Below are positions 24,729-32,925 of a stretch of 64,000 bases of DNA, piece after piece. This DNA is from Candidatus Methanomethylophilus alvi Mx1201 (GTDB lineage: Archaea; Thermoplasmatota; Thermoplasmata; Methanomassiliicoccales; Methanomethylophilaceae), in contig NC_020913.1 of the NCBI RefSeq assembly GCF_000300255.2, positions 1,362,692-1,426,691 on the forward strand, given 5' to 3'. The notes beneath the pieces are model-generated. The model was not told where the DNA came from. It worked only from the letters and a program-made list of their open reading frames with translations, and did no database searches. Each line of letters starts with the position of its first letter. The first letter of the stretch is position 1. Made by a program: the position numbers and the translations under genes.

Positions 24729-24761
24729 TGTCTTTTAAAATCACTGGTTTTTTTATCGAAT

Positions 24762-26012
24762 ATGAAGATAGGAAAGGCTACGGATGTGACAGTCAAGCAG
24801 AGGATAATGCTGCATCTATCGAGATTCCCGGGATACTATCCTGGTGATGATTACACAATCCCGTTCGACCTTACGCAGGACGGGATCGCATCGGTCGTCG
24901 GAATAACCCGCGCACACGTATCGATCGACCTGAAGAAGCTGATCGAACTGGATTACGTTGTCGGATGGCAGGCGCACCTGAAGGGCTCGCGTACGAAGAG
25001 GTTCGTCTATGCGCTGCAGCCCAAGGGCACCATCGAGGCCGCCGCCATCAGAGACGAGGTGGAGAAGGCCGGCATGACGGTCGACGCCCTGCTGGATATG
25101 AAGCGCTGCGACCCGGAGACGAAGTGGAGGTCACTCAGCCACAACGACAGGGAGACTTTCGGAAAGGCGTGCATCCTTCGTGCACCGATACCGAGGAACG
25201 ACCTCCCGCCTACCCGTACAGGGGTCATACCCACGGACTACAACGGAATGACCCAGATCCCCCGGGAGACTGCAGACCTGTTCCTGTCCAAGGCCGACAG
25301 GGGAAGCCTGCGCAGATGGCACAGCTGGGCCGCGGACTACTGGCTGGATAAGGGGGAACGTTCCGAAAGGCTGTTTCACCTGATAAAGTCGGGAAGGAAT
25401 CTGGAGGCCAATTGGCTGGCCATGCGCATGAAGGCGGACATCCTGTTCTCTCCCAGCGACGACCTGTTGGAATCCCTCTCCATGATCAGGCCCGAGAGCG
25501 GTTTGGAACGTAACATGGCATGGCTGTGTGCCGAAGCGGCCATAGGCTGCAGGGACCTCAAGAAGGCCAGGGAGATGGCCGAGAAACTCAGGAGACTGGA
25601 ATCCCCGGAACATATGACGGTAATGTCCCAGATATAGCTGATGACGGGGGATTTCCAAAGTTCCGCGGAATGCGCCGGTTCCGCCATGGAATAGGTAGGA
25701 GGAGTCCTCCCGGCCGTGGTGATGGCGGAATCTCTCTCCCGTCTGGGGGACATAGAAGGGGCGGAGGAGTTCGCGACAAGAGCAGGGAGGGAGACCTTAC
25801 ACGAACTCGACGGCGCCTGGATCGACGAGATCCTGAAGGTGCGGGCGAGAATAGCATACGCCAGAGGCATGAAGAAGGAATGCCTGGCACTGCTGAAGCA
25901 GGCCTGGACCGCGGCCCCGGATTTCCGCAGGGCGCCCCTCGCCGCCCTGGCTGGAGAGATCAGGGCGGGAAGGGATGTCCAGTTCCGAATCAGAAGACCG
26001 TGTTCTTCCTGA
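24762..26012 (+). CDS. HTH-TPR regulator with two in-frame UAG codons (candidate pyrrolysine protein)
   Basis: The frame from ATG 24762 meets TAG at 25635-25637 (residue 292) and TAG at 25692-25694 (residue 311). It then stays open to a TGA at 26010-26012, 416 residues in all. Residues about 25-95 are a winged helix (DGIASVVGITRAHVSIDLKKLIEL). The rest is TPR-like helices, and these continue in register across both TAGs: HMTVMSQI-X-LMTGDFQSSAE, then ME-X-VGGVLPAVVMAESLSRLGD. No other protein gene in the window stops at TAG, so UAG decoding as pyrrolysine is plausible. If UAG were a stop, the products would be a 291-residue protein and a C-terminal orphan. Alternative: a gene decaying through nonsense mutations. 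Overlaps the convergent pheS by 23 bases. Confidence 0.7.
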
Positions 26013-27507
26013 GGGAGTCGATATCGGAGATGTAGAGGTCCCTGATGTCCTTGATGTTCCACTTGAGCATCGCGAGCCTCTCGAATCCGAACCCCCATGC
26101 GAGGACCGGGTATTTCACGCCGAACGGGGCGAGGACCTCGGGCCTGAATATCCCGGCACCGCCGAGCTCCAGCCATTTCCCGTTGAAGAAGACCTCCAGC
26201 TCCAGGGAGGGTTCCGTATACGGGAAGTAGCTCGGCCTCACATGGATCTTGTCGAACCCCATCCTGGCGTAGAACTCCCTGATGAGGGAGATGAGCATAT
26301 CCAGATTGGCGTTCTTGTCGATCACTATCCCCTCGATCTGACTGAACTCGGGCAGATGGGTGGCGTCGATCGATTCCTTCCTGAATATCCTGGATATGGA
26401 GAACGCCTTCTGAGGGGCGTCGGGGTGGGCCGCTATGTATCTGATACTGCTCACGGTGCTGTGGGTCCTGAGAAGGGCCTGGGAGGCCTTCTCCTCGGAC
26501 CACTCCCCTCCCCATCCGGAGGATCCGGTGTCGCCGCCGTTCTCGTGTATGGCCTTGATCTTGGCCACCAGTTCACCGTCCTCCAGGTCCAGATGCTCCG
26601 GGTGCTCCAGGAAGAACGTGTCCTGCATATCCCTGGCGGGGTGGTCCTGCGGAATGAACAGGGCATCCATGTTCCAGAACGCAGGTTGGACGTACTCGGA
26701 GGACATCTCCGTGAACCCCATGTCGGTGAAGAGTTCCCTGACCTCGTTGCCGAGGCGGGTGAGGGGATTCTTCTTGGCGGCATACGATGCCGGGGCGAAC
26801 GTCTGGACATCGTACTTCCTGTACTCCACGTCCTTCCATTTCCCGGACTGCACGAGCTCGTCGGTGACGTCGGTGACCTCTTCCCTGAGGACTATGCCGG
26901 AGCGGGCGGCCTCCGTACCGTCGGAGGTGAGGGAGATCTCCCTCTCCGTCTCGACAACCTCCTTGATCATGCCCTTACGGCCCTTGAGGTCCTTGACGAC
27001 CTTCGGATCCGCGTCCTTCTCGGACACCGGGGCCTTCAGCATCTCGGCTATGAGGACCTCGTCAGGCATCTGCTGGGTCAATGCCTTCCTTCCCGCATCC
27101 GTCAGGGAAAGGACGTTGGTCCCGGCCTCGTCCGCCATGGAGGCGAGCTTCTTCCTCATCAACCAACCGACCGCGATCTTATCCTCTCCGGGGATCGCCT
27201 GTGCCAGATCCCCGATGGACATCTTCCCGCCGGCGGCGTCTATCGCCGTCAGGGCATGTCTCTCGGGAAGACCCTTGGCGGACGCCTCCGGATCGGTGAG
27301 CGCATACGACCTCTCGCTGCTCTCCTTTATCCCGGCAAGACCCTTGGATGCCAGCCAGGAGGCCGACCCCATGACCTCCACCTCGAGGGAGAAATCCCCT
27401 CCGGCGATCATGTCGGCAGGACTTCCCCTGCCTCCGTTCCTATCAAGTGCCAGAAGAAGTTTCTTCTCGTTGTAGCTGAGGCCGTCGAGCACCTCTTTCA
27501 TGTTCAT
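25990..27507 (-). CDS. pheS: Phenylalanyl-tRNA synthetase alpha subunit
   Basis: Catalytic subunit of PheRS (class II, with PheT elsewhere). 505 residues: N-terminal winged-helix coiled-coil domains involved in tRNA binding (about 1-230), then the catalytic core with FTEMSSEYVQPAFWNMDALFIPQDHPARDMQD (motif 1/2 region), FRKESIDATHLPEFSQIEG and GGAGIFRPEVLAPFG, and motif 3 GFGFERLAMLKW. ATG 27507 follows GGTGAT; an in-frame ATG six bases downstream is possible. Starts just after the trpS stop, in one operon. Confidence 0.95.
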   Translation of the reverse strand: MNMKEVLDGLSYNEKKLLLALDRNGGRGSPADMIAGGDFSLEVEVMGSASWLASKGLAGIKESSERSYALTDPEASAKGLPERHALTAIDAAGGKMSIGDLAQAIPGEDKIAVGWLMRKKLASMADEAGTNVLSLTDAGRKALTQQMPDEVLIAEMLKAPVSEKDADPKVVKDLKGRKGMIKEVVETEREISLTSDGTEAARSGIVLREEVTDVTDELVQSGKWKDVEYRKYDVQTFAPASYAAKKNPLTRLGNEVRELFTDMGFTEMSSEYVQPAFWNMDALFIPQDHPARDMQDTFFLEHPEHLDLEDGELVAKIKAIHENGGDTGSSGWGGEWSEEKASQALLRTHSTVSSIRYIAAHPDAPQKAFSISRIFRKESIDATHLPEFSQIEGIVIDKNANLDMLISLIREFYARMGFDKIHVRPSYFPYTEPSLELEVFFNGKWLELGGAGIFRPEVLAPFGVKYPVLAWGFGFERLAMLKWNIKDIRDLYISDIDSLRKNTVF

Positions 27508-27512
27508 AGTAA

Positions 27513-28634
27513 TCACCATTTGAAGCCGTCGAACGCCATCTTCTGGACGATCTCCTTGGCCTCTTCCCTTTTGGCCTGATGGGCCTCCAGGAAGACGTTT
27601 ATCTTGGAGGTGAGCGCCACCTTGCACTCGCCGCAGAGGATCTCCCCGTTCCTGCACTTCTCCGCCATCTCGTTGAGTTTGGCGTCGTCGTGTTCGAAGA
27701 GATAGTAGTTGTATTTGAACACCGCACAGACCTCGGGGTTCCCTCCCTTCTCCCTCTGCTCCTCCACGCTGACACATCCGCCGGTGAACGCCCTCCCGAC
27801 CTTCTTCTTGACCTGCTTAGGCGTATCGGTGGTGTATATGGTGGCCATCTCGTCGGACGAGGACATCTTGTCGCCCCCGTTCAGACTGGGACACATCTTG
27901 CAGTAGAGCATGGAGGGCTTGGGATATCCGAGTCCGGGGGCCACATCCCTAGTGACCCTGAAGTGCGGGTCCTGGTCGATCCCGCACGGCACCACCACCG
28001 GAGTCGGCCTCCCTTCGATCTCGGACGGGAGGAACGCCGGGGCCGACTCCAGAGTGGTGAAGAATATCTTCCCGATATTGGAGGACCCTTCGAATCCGAA
28101 CACATCCTTGGCCGTGCTGAATGTCACCTTCTTGGCCACGCGGAGGGCGATCGGATACAGCCTGTCTATGTTCTCCGTGTCGACGATGATCTTCGTGTTG
28201 TCCGGATCGAATCCCAAGGCCACGAAATCCAAGGCGTTCTCGTAGGCCATGTCCCTCGTATCGTGGAGGGTCAGGTCCTTGAACAGGAACTTCTCGTCGT
28301 CGGTCATCTGGAAGATCATCTTGACCTTGAACGTATCCTGGACCCACTTGTTGAATATCCAGGGCATCATATGACCCAGATGGGTGTTCCCGGAAGGACC
28401 CCTCCCCGTATAGAGGTAGAATCTGTTCCCCTTGTCATACTCATCGAGCAGCCAGCCGAGGTCGCGATGGGAGTAGAATATCCCGCGTCTGAGCATAGGG
28501 TGCACCTCCCCGTACTTGGCGATCCTCTTTATCATCGCCTCATCGATGGGGGTCGTCCCGAACCTTTTCATCAGGACGTCGTAATCAATGTCTCCGGTCA
28601 CCTCCCAGGGGGTGACCTTGAAATCCTCGGCCAT
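27513..28634 (-). CDS. trpS: Tryptophanyl-tRNA synthetase
   Basis: Class I synthetase, 373 residues, archaeal/eukaryotic type. The HIGH-like motif is GPSGNTHLGHMMPW and the KMSKS motif is KMSSSDE. It has ICxxC-like cysteines CKMC and CGEC in the C-terminal half. The Lys/Glu-rich C terminus ends in FDGFKW. First gene of trpS-pheS; a TATA-like AAAATTTAAT lies about 30 bases upstream. Confidence 0.95.
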   Translation of the reverse strand: MAEDFKVTPWEVTGDIDYDVLMKRFGTTPIDEAMIKRIAKYGEVHPMLRRGIFYSHRDLGWLLDEYDKGNRFYLYTGRGPSGNTHLGHMMPWIFNKWVQDTFKVKMIFQMTDDEKFLFKDLTLHDTRDMAYENALDFVALGFDPDNTKIIVDTENIDRLYPIALRVAKKVTFSTAKDVFGFEGSSNIGKIFFTTLESAPAFLPSEIEGRPTPVVVPCGIDQDPHFRVTRDVAPGLGYPKPSMLYCKMCPSLNGGDKMSSSDEMATIYTTDTPKQVKKKVGRAFTGGCVSVEEQREKGGNPEVCAVFKYNYYLFEHDDAKLNEMAEKCRNGEILCGECKVALTSKINVFLEAHQAKREEAKEIVQKMAFDGFKW

Positions 28635-28733
28635 TGGAACTCCATATATCCGTCGTAGATTAAATTTTAGTTTGGGATTAACGGATACTGGGTATGCGAA
28701 CTCCTATTTACCCGTTAACGCATTCTCTCGGCC

Positions 28734-29180
28734 ATGTGGAACATACTCGGTGAGGACGCCCTTTATCTGGACATCCCCTACAAATTTCAGAAGAACCTGC
28801 TGGCCCTCGTCAAGGACGACGAGAAGGGACAGAAGTTCAAGGAGTTCATGAAGAAGACCGAGGTGGAGTTCATGCTCAACGGGCAGACCGAGGAGAGCTG
28901 CTTCATCCTGAGGGTACCGGACGACCTGAAACCGGAAGACATACAGCTGATGGCCGACGTCGTCCTGGATTCCCTGAAGGCCTTCGACAAACCTGCGATA
29001 ATGGTGGACGAGACCGAACAGAAGTACAAGATCGTCATAAGCAACAACAGGGAGCCGGAGATCATCGGCCTCCACAAGACCCCGGGAATGTCGTCCATGG
29101 AGGTCTTCAAACCCATAATCTACGGCTGGGATGCCCCCGGAAGGGCAAACCCGTCGATGTCCCGCTTCTACAGCGAGTGA
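28734..29180 (+). CDS. Uncharacterised protein
   Basis: 148 residues, soluble, not recognised. Predicted alternating helices and strands; a PDDLKPEDIQLMADVVLDSLKAF segment and a conserved-looking C terminus (PIIYGWDAPGRANPSMSRFYSE) with no cysteine pair or nucleotide-binding motif. Codon use and base composition match the neighbours, which supports a real gene. Divergent from trpS and followed by a convergent hairpin terminator. Probably lineage-specific. Confidence 0.65.
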   Translation: MWNILGEDALYLDIPYKFQKNLLALVKDDEKGQKFKEFMKKTEVEFMLNGQTEESCFILRVPDDLKPEDIQLMADVVLDSLKAFDKPAIMVDETEQKYKIVISNNREPEIIGLHKTPGMSSMEVFKPIIYGWDAPGRANPSMSRFYSE

Positions 29181-29194
29181 CGAAGAACGGTTTC

Positions 29195-29228
29195 CGGCAT
29201 GGACCGCGGAGAAAGGCGGCCCATGCCG
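29195..29228. terminator. Bidirectional hairpin terminator
   Basis: CGGCATGG and CCATGCCG form the outer stem, with CCGC/GCGG as an inner continuation and a purine-rich loop, between two convergent genes. Confidence 0.6.
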
Positions 29229-29235
29229 TACAAAA

Positions 29236-30345
29236 TCATTCACGGACGGCTATCTCGATATCGCCCAGATCCGATTCGTCCCTCTCGGGGGTGGCCGGAT
29301 AATATGAACCGTCCTCGGGATCCTCATCCTTGAGGCTCATGAGGAGGGGGACGGGCATGAACAGATTCCATTTCTTCCCTATGTCCGATACTATAGAGGC
29401 CTCCATCATGTAGAAGTAGAGCAGGGAGGTGAGCAGGGTCACCAGGAAGATGGTCCCTGCGGACAAAGCTATGAATTTCATAACGACCATCACATCCTCC
29501 GCATTACCGATCTTGTAGAACAGGTAGAGGAAGACGGCCACCACCGGCACGGCCATCCTCTGGATGGTCGCGACAACTCCGTTGTAGAGCTTGAAATCGC
29601 GGTAGTTGGTCCCGATCCTCGCATTCATGGACTTGAACACGGAGAACGGCAGGATGATCACCGGGACATACAATATCACCGTGAACACGGACAGGGAAGC
29701 CTTGGTGAGGTCGAGGTCCGACAGAGCAGGGTTCATGGAGAAATAGATCCAGACGAACAGACCTACGGCCATGGACAGCATGACGGTGCTGAACATGTCC
29801 TTCCAAGGGAATTTCTTGCCCACCTGATTGAAATCGACCTCCATGTTCCTGGTGTCCAGATCCGGAGGGACGTTGAAAAGGAAAGCGACGGCCCTGTCGA
29901 CGAAACCGAGTTTCTCCTTCACATTGATGTATCTGATGATGTGAAGGGTCTTGTAGAATATGAGCCTCTGGAACACGCCGACGACACATGCGACCCCGAC
30001 GGCACCGAATATTATCTCAGCCAGGAAGAGGATCGTGGAACTATCCACATCGAGTAGCCACAATGCGGCCACCAGCACTATCACCGCCACCATCGGTATC
30101 AGGAACTTCCTATACACCATGTACAGGAATCCGACCAATATGAACGGGGCGGCCAATACCTGTATGGCGACATAGGTGTCGATGTCCGTGGCGGACATCA
30201 TATAACCCAAAGCTGCGACGCTCGCGATCAGAGACAATAACCATACTATTAGCACCGTTCTGTCGAACGAGCGCATAACCGAAATTCCTGCGGGCAGAGT
30301 ATCAGCCCAGAAGCTGTGCCTGCCACCGTCTTCAATGCGCATCAT
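29236..30345 (-). CDS. Polytopic membrane protein of unknown function
   Basis: 369 residues with about nine membrane helices; an amphipathic region in the middle contains a conserved-looking NVPPDLDTRNMEVDFNQVGKKFPW. An acidic C-terminal tail of about 35 residues faces the cytosol. No transporter family recognised. ATG 30345 overlaps the stop of the upstream small gene (TGATG arrangement), so the two are translationally coupled and probably work together. Confidence 0.62.
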   Translation of the reverse strand: MMRIEDGGRHSFWADTLPAGISVMRSFDRTVLIVWLLSLIASVAALGYMMSATDIDTYVAIQVLAAPFILVGFLYMVYRKFLIPMVAVIVLVAALWLLDVDSSTILFLAEIIFGAVGVACVVGVFQRLIFYKTLHIIRYINVKEKLGFVDRAVAFLFNVPPDLDTRNMEVDFNQVGKKFPWKDMFSTVMLSMAVGLFVWIYFSMNPALSDLDLTKASLSVFTVILYVPVIILPFSVFKSMNARIGTNYRDFKLYNGVVATIQRMAVPVVAVFLYLFYKIGNAEDVMVVMKFIALSAGTIFLVTLLTSLLYFYMMEASIVSDIGKKWNLFMPVPLLMSLKDEDPEDGSYYPATPERDESDLGDIEIAVRE

Positions 30346-30686
30346 TTGCTGTCCGTCCATACCTTGACGGAAACCGTGGCCTTGTCACCCGGATATAGAC
30401 CCAGTATCAGACCCATGGAGGCGTTCTTCGAAGTGGAGAACGGCCCCACGACGTCGTCGGTCACACCTTCCCGATGTCCCGCCAAAGAGCCGTCCTCGTT
30501 GGCGATGACCACGTCTATGGGTGCATCCGATTTTACCTGGGCACGGATCATGCGGTTTTTGGATACGTCGAACGAATACGTCATCACATTCTTGTAGCCT
30601 GTACCAGTCTCATTGGTCGGATCGACCTCTCCGACATGGACGGCATCAAGCGTCAGCAATGTCTCGTTCTTCGAAAAGATTCCCAT
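30342..30686 (-). CDS. Small beta-rich protein, GOLD/emp24-like, unknown
   Basis: 114 residues, soluble. Pattern of alternating strands (MTYSFDVSKNRMIRAQVKSD, IDVVIANEDG, GDKATVSVKVWTD) resembles a beta-sandwich of the kind seen in GOLD or PPC domains, but there is no secretion signal. ATG 30686 is supported by a TATA-like element centred near 30717; a GTG at 30701 is an alternative. Lies 32 bases after the cmk-cbf5 fusion and may be the tail of the ribosomal operon or have its own promoter. Confidence 0.55.
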   Translation of the reverse strand: MGIFSKNETLLTLDAVHVGEVDPTNETGTGYKNVMTYSFDVSKNRMIRAQVKSDAPIDVVIANEDGSLAGHREGVTDDVVGPFSTSKNASMGLILGLYPGDKATVSVKVWTDSK

Positions 30687-30718
30687 CGGGCGGGGATACA
30701 CCTTGCACTAAAAAAGAC

Positions 30719-32236
30719 TTATTGCGAGTCGGGAAGACATTCTATGTCTGTTGAGTACTTCCACATCCTGGGATAGTGCCCCGGATCCATCAGGACGCGC
30801 GTCACCTTCACGGCTACACCGGAATCGGCGGCCATGATCTTCTCGGAAGACATCTGCATCTTCCCTATGGCTACAAGCTCTCCTCTGGCGGTCATAAGCG
30901 CCGCCAAAGCGTTCTTCCGGATATCCGGATCGAGCATGTGGATCCCTTTGATGCTGAGATCCGCCCCGTGGCAGACGGCATCCACGGCCGTCGCCTTGAC
31001 GATGATTTTAGGGAGGGGATCGACCAGACATTCCATCGGCCTGATGAGACTCCTGAGCCATTCCCCATGACCTTCCTGTTGCCAGAAGATGTATGCATCG
31101 GTCAGATCCTGGAGGGTGGCGGCGTTCTTCTCCGTCATCTTCCCGGACCTGCTTCTCCTCAACTCCGTCATGGACGCACCGCACAGCAACATCTCCCCTA
31201 TGTCGATACACAGAGTCCTGACATATGTGCCAGCATCGCAGGATATGCGGAACAGGACGTCTCTTCCGCGGATGTCCAGGATCTCCAGTTCCTTGATCGT
31301 TCTGATCCTGAGTTGCCTCTTGACGGCGGATCTTACAGGAGGAAGCTGATAGATCTTTCCGCGGAACCGGTCCATGACCTCCCTGATCTTTTTCTCGGAA
31401 CGGTCGGCATGGAGCCTCATAAGACAGATATACTCCTTATCGGAAGACAGGACTATATCGGTGAGACGGACGGCCTTGCCTGTACATATCGGCAATACGC
31501 CGCTTACATATGGGTCGAGAGTACCTCCGTGACCCACCTTATCCATATGGATGGCACCTTTGACCCATGCAGTCGCCTGATGGGATGTAGGGCCCGACGG
31601 CTTGTCCAATGCGATGACCCCGGCCTGCAGAAGCTCGCCGATGGTACGGTCGGAGGGGCGTTTTCCCCACTTATCCGGTATGGCTTTAGGGTCCTTGACC
31701 AGCATGTTTCGTGCACGGACCGCCGAAAGGATCCTGTCCAGCACCTCATCGGGGGTCAATTCGTCGGTGTTTATGACCAGGTCGTAGACGCTCCGGTCGT
31801 CGATGTCGATGTCGTAATACATCATGTAACGCTTGGCCTCGGATGCCTGGCGGTCTATGGTCTCTTTGACCGCGATCTCAAGGTCCTTACCCTCGCGTCC
31901 GCCGATCCTGGACATTCTGACCTCGGGACTGGCATCAAGATACACACGCAATGCAGGTATGTTGTTCCGAGTCAGCATGTATGCGGAAAGACGCGATTCC
32001 AGAATTATATCGGGATGGGCACGTGCGATGTCGACGATCTTCGCATCTATGCCCGCATCTATGGAAGGGTCCTTCTCTGCAAGAGCACCGAGCTCTCCCA
32101 GAGAAAGCCCTTTTTCTGCGGCAAGCTCTCTGAACACCTGCCCGAAGACGATTGCCTTAAGGCCCAATTCTTCAGAGAGTTTGCCACAGACAGTGGTCTT
32201 CCCGGAACCGGGAGGACCACTGATTGTTATCCTCAT
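30719..32236 (-). CDS. Fusion of cytidylate kinase and RNA pseudouridine synthase Cbf5
   Basis: 505 residues. Residues 1-175 are an archaeal CMP kinase (P-loop GPPGSGKTT at 7-15, SRLSAYML). Residues about 180-505 are Cbf5/TruB: KPSGPTSHQ, HGGTLDP with catalytic D241, and a C-terminal PUA domain (about 405-490). Cbf5 is the catalytic subunit of H/ACA guide RNPs and also modifies tRNA U55; CMK makes CDP. In many archaea the two genes are neighbours at this place in the spc/alpha region; here the stop between them is gone and the reading frame is continuous with no internal start signal that I can see. Overlaps the EMC3-like gene by four bases. Confidence 0.92.
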   Translation of the reverse strand: MRITISGPPGSGKTTVCGKLSEELGLKAIVFGQVFRELAAEKGLSLGELGALAEKDPSIDAGIDAKIVDIARAHPDIILESRLSAYMLTRNNIPALRVYLDASPEVRMSRIGGREGKDLEIAVKETIDRQASEAKRYMMYYDIDIDDRSVYDLVINTDELTPDEVLDRILSAVRARNMLVKDPKAIPDKWGKRPSDRTIGELLQAGVIALDKPSGPTSHQATAWVKGAIHMDKVGHGGTLDPYVSGVLPICTGKAVRLTDIVLSSDKEYICLMRLHADRSEKKIREVMDRFRGKIYQLPPVRSAVKRQLRIRTIKELEILDIRGRDVLFRISCDAGTYVRTLCIDIGEMLLCGASMTELRRSRSGKMTEKNAATLQDLTDAYIFWQQEGHGEWLRSLIRPMECLVDPLPKIIVKATAVDAVCHGADLSIKGIHMLDPDIRKNALAALMTARGELVAIGKMQMSSEKIMAADSGVAVKVTRVLMDPGHYPRMWKYSTDIECLPDSQ

Positions 32237-32919
32237 TGTACACCCTTGTTGATTTCCTCAAGGCGTTTTTTGAGGAATATGTAGTTTACCAGTTTATTCT
32301 CGAGCTGCCCGATAGGAAGGCTGATGAGGGTGTAGATGACGATCCACACGGGCATGAACCAGATCGTGCTGTTGAGGTCTGCGAAACCCCACGGCATGTT
32401 GATCCAGATGCTCATATCCGCACCACCCATGGTATCGTTGATGAAATACCATACCCAGGCATAGACCGGAAGGATGACGATCATGGTTATCGGCATGGTC
32501 TTCATCATGGTGGTCTGCTGGTTCATGGAGGCGGCCATGATCTTAGGCTGGGCTTCCTGGAGCTTCTTCATCTTGTAGAGGTTGTTCTCAAGTCTTGCCT
32601 GACGCATTTCCTTGCTGAACTCGCTCTGGATGTGCTGGCTCTTCGCCTGACCGATGGGATCGGACATGTATGCCCTGATCACGGTGCTGATAGTGATCAT
32701 GATCACTCCGCTGATGACCAGGGTAAGGACCGGATACTCTCCCCCGAAGTCGATGTACTGGAACACGACGTTGAGGGCCTTTCCGATAGCCTCCCTGAAC
32801 TGCATGACTATCATCATTATGAGCAGGACAACAAGCATGCCCATCATGGTGCCTTTCGGCATCTGGGGCATATCTTGCTGCATCTGTCTCATCTGTTCGG
32901 GACTGCCTGGATTTGGCAT
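32233..32919 (-). CDS. EMC3/TMCO1 (DUF106) family membrane insertase
   Basis: 228 residues, Oxa1/YidC superfamily. Met/Gln-rich start, one membrane helix, a charged coiled-coil of about 50 residues (EMRQARLENNLYKMKKLQEAQPK) and two or three more helices, as in Ylp1-type archaeal DUF106 proteins. It should help insert membrane proteins cotranslationally, and it lies directly after secY, which supports this. Starts six bases after the secY stop. Confidence 0.88.
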   Translation of the reverse strand: MPNPGSPEQMRQMQQDMPQMPKGTMMGMLVVLLIMMIVMQFREAIGKALNVVFQYIDFGGEYPVLTLVISGVIMITISTVIRAYMSDPIGQAKSQHIQSEFSKEMRQARLENNLYKMKKLQEAQPKIMAASMNQQTTMMKTMPITMIVILPVYAWVWYFINDTMGGADMSIWINMPWGFADLNSTIWFMPVWIVIYTLISLPIGQLENKLVNYIFLKKRLEEINKGVQ

Positions 32920-32925
32920 TGTTTA

